DNA of 64,000 nucleotides from Acetobacter sacchari (lineage in GTDB: Bacteria > Pseudomonadota > Alphaproteobacteria > Acetobacterales > Acetobacteraceae), in assembly GCF_017377715.1 (NCBI RefSeq), contig NZ_JAFVMF010000012.1, positions 62,001 to 126,000 on the forward strand, given 5' to 3'. Shown one piece after another: positions 63,403 to 64,000 of the stretch. Numbering within the stretch: the first letter of the stretch is position 1; every line of letters begins with the position of its first letter. The notes below the pieces were generated by a model. The model was given only the letters and a program-made list of their open reading frames with translations. It was not told the DNA's origin and ran no database searches. The position numbers were made by a program, and so were the translations under genes.

Positions 63403-64000
63403 TTACAGGGTGTCGATCGGCACCTTCAGGTAACGTGTTCCGTTGCTCTCCGGCTCCGGCATCCGCCCGCCTCGCATGTTCACCTGCACCGACGGCACGA
63501 TGAGGTTTGGCAGGGAAAGCGTGGCGTCGCGATCACACCGCATCTGCACAAACGCGTCTTCCTCTATCCCGTCGTGAACATGGATATTGCTATCCCTCTC
63601 GGCTGCGACTGTGGTTTCCCACGCGTAGCAGTCGCGGCCCGGCGCCTTGTAGTCATGACAGAGGAAGAGGCGCGTTTCGCCTGGCAGGGACAGAAGGCGT
63701 CGGATCGACTGAAACAATTGCCGTGCGTCCCCCCCAGGGAAATCAGCGCGGGCGGTGCCGTAGTCCGGCATGAACAATGTATCGCCGATAAAAGCAGCGT
63801 CACCGATGACGAACGCCATGTCGGCAGGCGTGTGGCCAGGCACATGGAGAACCGTCACCTGCACATCCCCGAGCGAAAAACGGTCGCCATCGTGAAACAG
63901 GCGATCGAACTGCGACCCGTCACGCGCGAATTCCGTCCCTGCGTTAAAAATTTTGCCGAATACATCCTGCACCCGGACGATTTCCGCCCCGATGCCCATT
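63403..64000 (-). CDS. MBL-fold metallohydrolase, persulfide dioxygenase-like (5' part beyond window)
   Basis: 199 codons visible; the frame is open to the window edge, and the N-terminal part with the HxHxDH metal motif is missing. Visible: IGAEIVRVQDVFGKIFN, VLHVPGHTPADMAFVIG, FIGDTLFMPDYGTARADFPGG and LFLCHDYKAPGR, typical of the ETHE1/GloB-like branch (DYGTARxDFPGG). The internal Met at 63999 is not the start. Acts in the cytosol; adjacent TauE/SafE exporter supports a sulfur-oxidation role. Confidence 0.85.
   Translation of the reverse strand, partial: MGIGAEIVRVQDVFGKIFNAGTEFARDGSQFDRLFHDGDRFSLGDVQVTVLHVPGHTPADMAFVIGDAAFIGDTLFMPDYGTARADFPGGDARQLFQSIRRLLSLPGETRLFLCHDYKAPGRDCYAWETTVAAERDSNIHVHDGIEEDAFVQMRCDRDATLSLPNLIVPSVQVNMRGGRMPEPESNGTRYLKVPIDTL

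Overview
The window is a GC-rich alphaproteobacterial chromosome segment, most likely from an acetic acid bacterium (Acetobacteraceae). Supporting signs are a SAM-II riboswitch in front of metZ, a ScfR-type regulator divergent from acetyl-CoA synthetase, an Acetobacter/Xanthomonas-type alpha-amino acid ester hydrolase, several TonB-dependent receptors, thiSGE, and remnants of an insertion sequence that looks IS5-like. No rRNA or CRISPR array is present. Two tRNA genes are present: Gly-CCC, and a CAT-anticodon tRNA that is probably Ile2.

Layout. 0.3-1.5 kb holds rplM-rpsI with two strong terminators. 1.5-6.6 kb holds a Ser-rich small protein, acetyl-CoA synthetase and, divergently, its likely regulator ScfR. 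6.7-9.2 kb is a TonB receptor. 9.9-14.5 kb holds the thiSGE operon and small exported or membrane proteins (YfiR-like, DUF1653, cytochrome b561, DUF2501). 14.6-18.0 kb holds tRNA-Gly, the SAM-II riboswitch with metZ, apaG and folE. 18.4-27.8 kb is a secreted-hydrolase and uptake region: secretory lipase, alpha-amino acid ester hydrolase, a siderophore-type TonB receptor and two overlapping SxxK serine hydrolases. 28.2-33.6 kb holds thrS and a glycosyltransferase/TPR group. 33.7-36.8 kb holds an aldo/keto reductase and an MFS-GNAT-small membrane protein operon. 37.4-41.6 kb holds a frameshifted LamG/Ig/SGNH-hydrolase gene and an acyltransferase. 41.8-46.3 kb is housekeeping: GNAT, ettA, tRNA, ppa, DUF3224, sirtuin.

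46.3-59.5 kb is an AT-richer accessory region. Two decayed copies of one insertion sequence bracket a TPR/O-GlcNAc-transferase-like gene and a dead RHH-antitoxin/Doc-toxin pair. Next to them lies the most interesting locus, at 50.6-59.5 kb. It has a FecI-type sigma factor and FecR-type anti-sigma divergent from a four-gene operon. That operon encodes a signal-transducing TonB receptor (STN domain), an SbmA/BclA-like permease-ATPase, a thioredoxin fused to an unrecognised domain of about 290 residues, and a leader-less prolyl-oligopeptidase. The last three reading frames overlap. I read it as a complete sense-import-reduce-digest route for an extracellular peptide. This is inference; no precursor or biosynthetic gene is visible.

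59.6-64.0 kb holds a MocR regulator with two 11-bp direct repeats in its divergent intergenic region, a UrcA-like protein, a PhzF-like isomerase, a TauE/SafE exporter, and a metallo-beta-lactamase-fold hydrolase cut by the window end.
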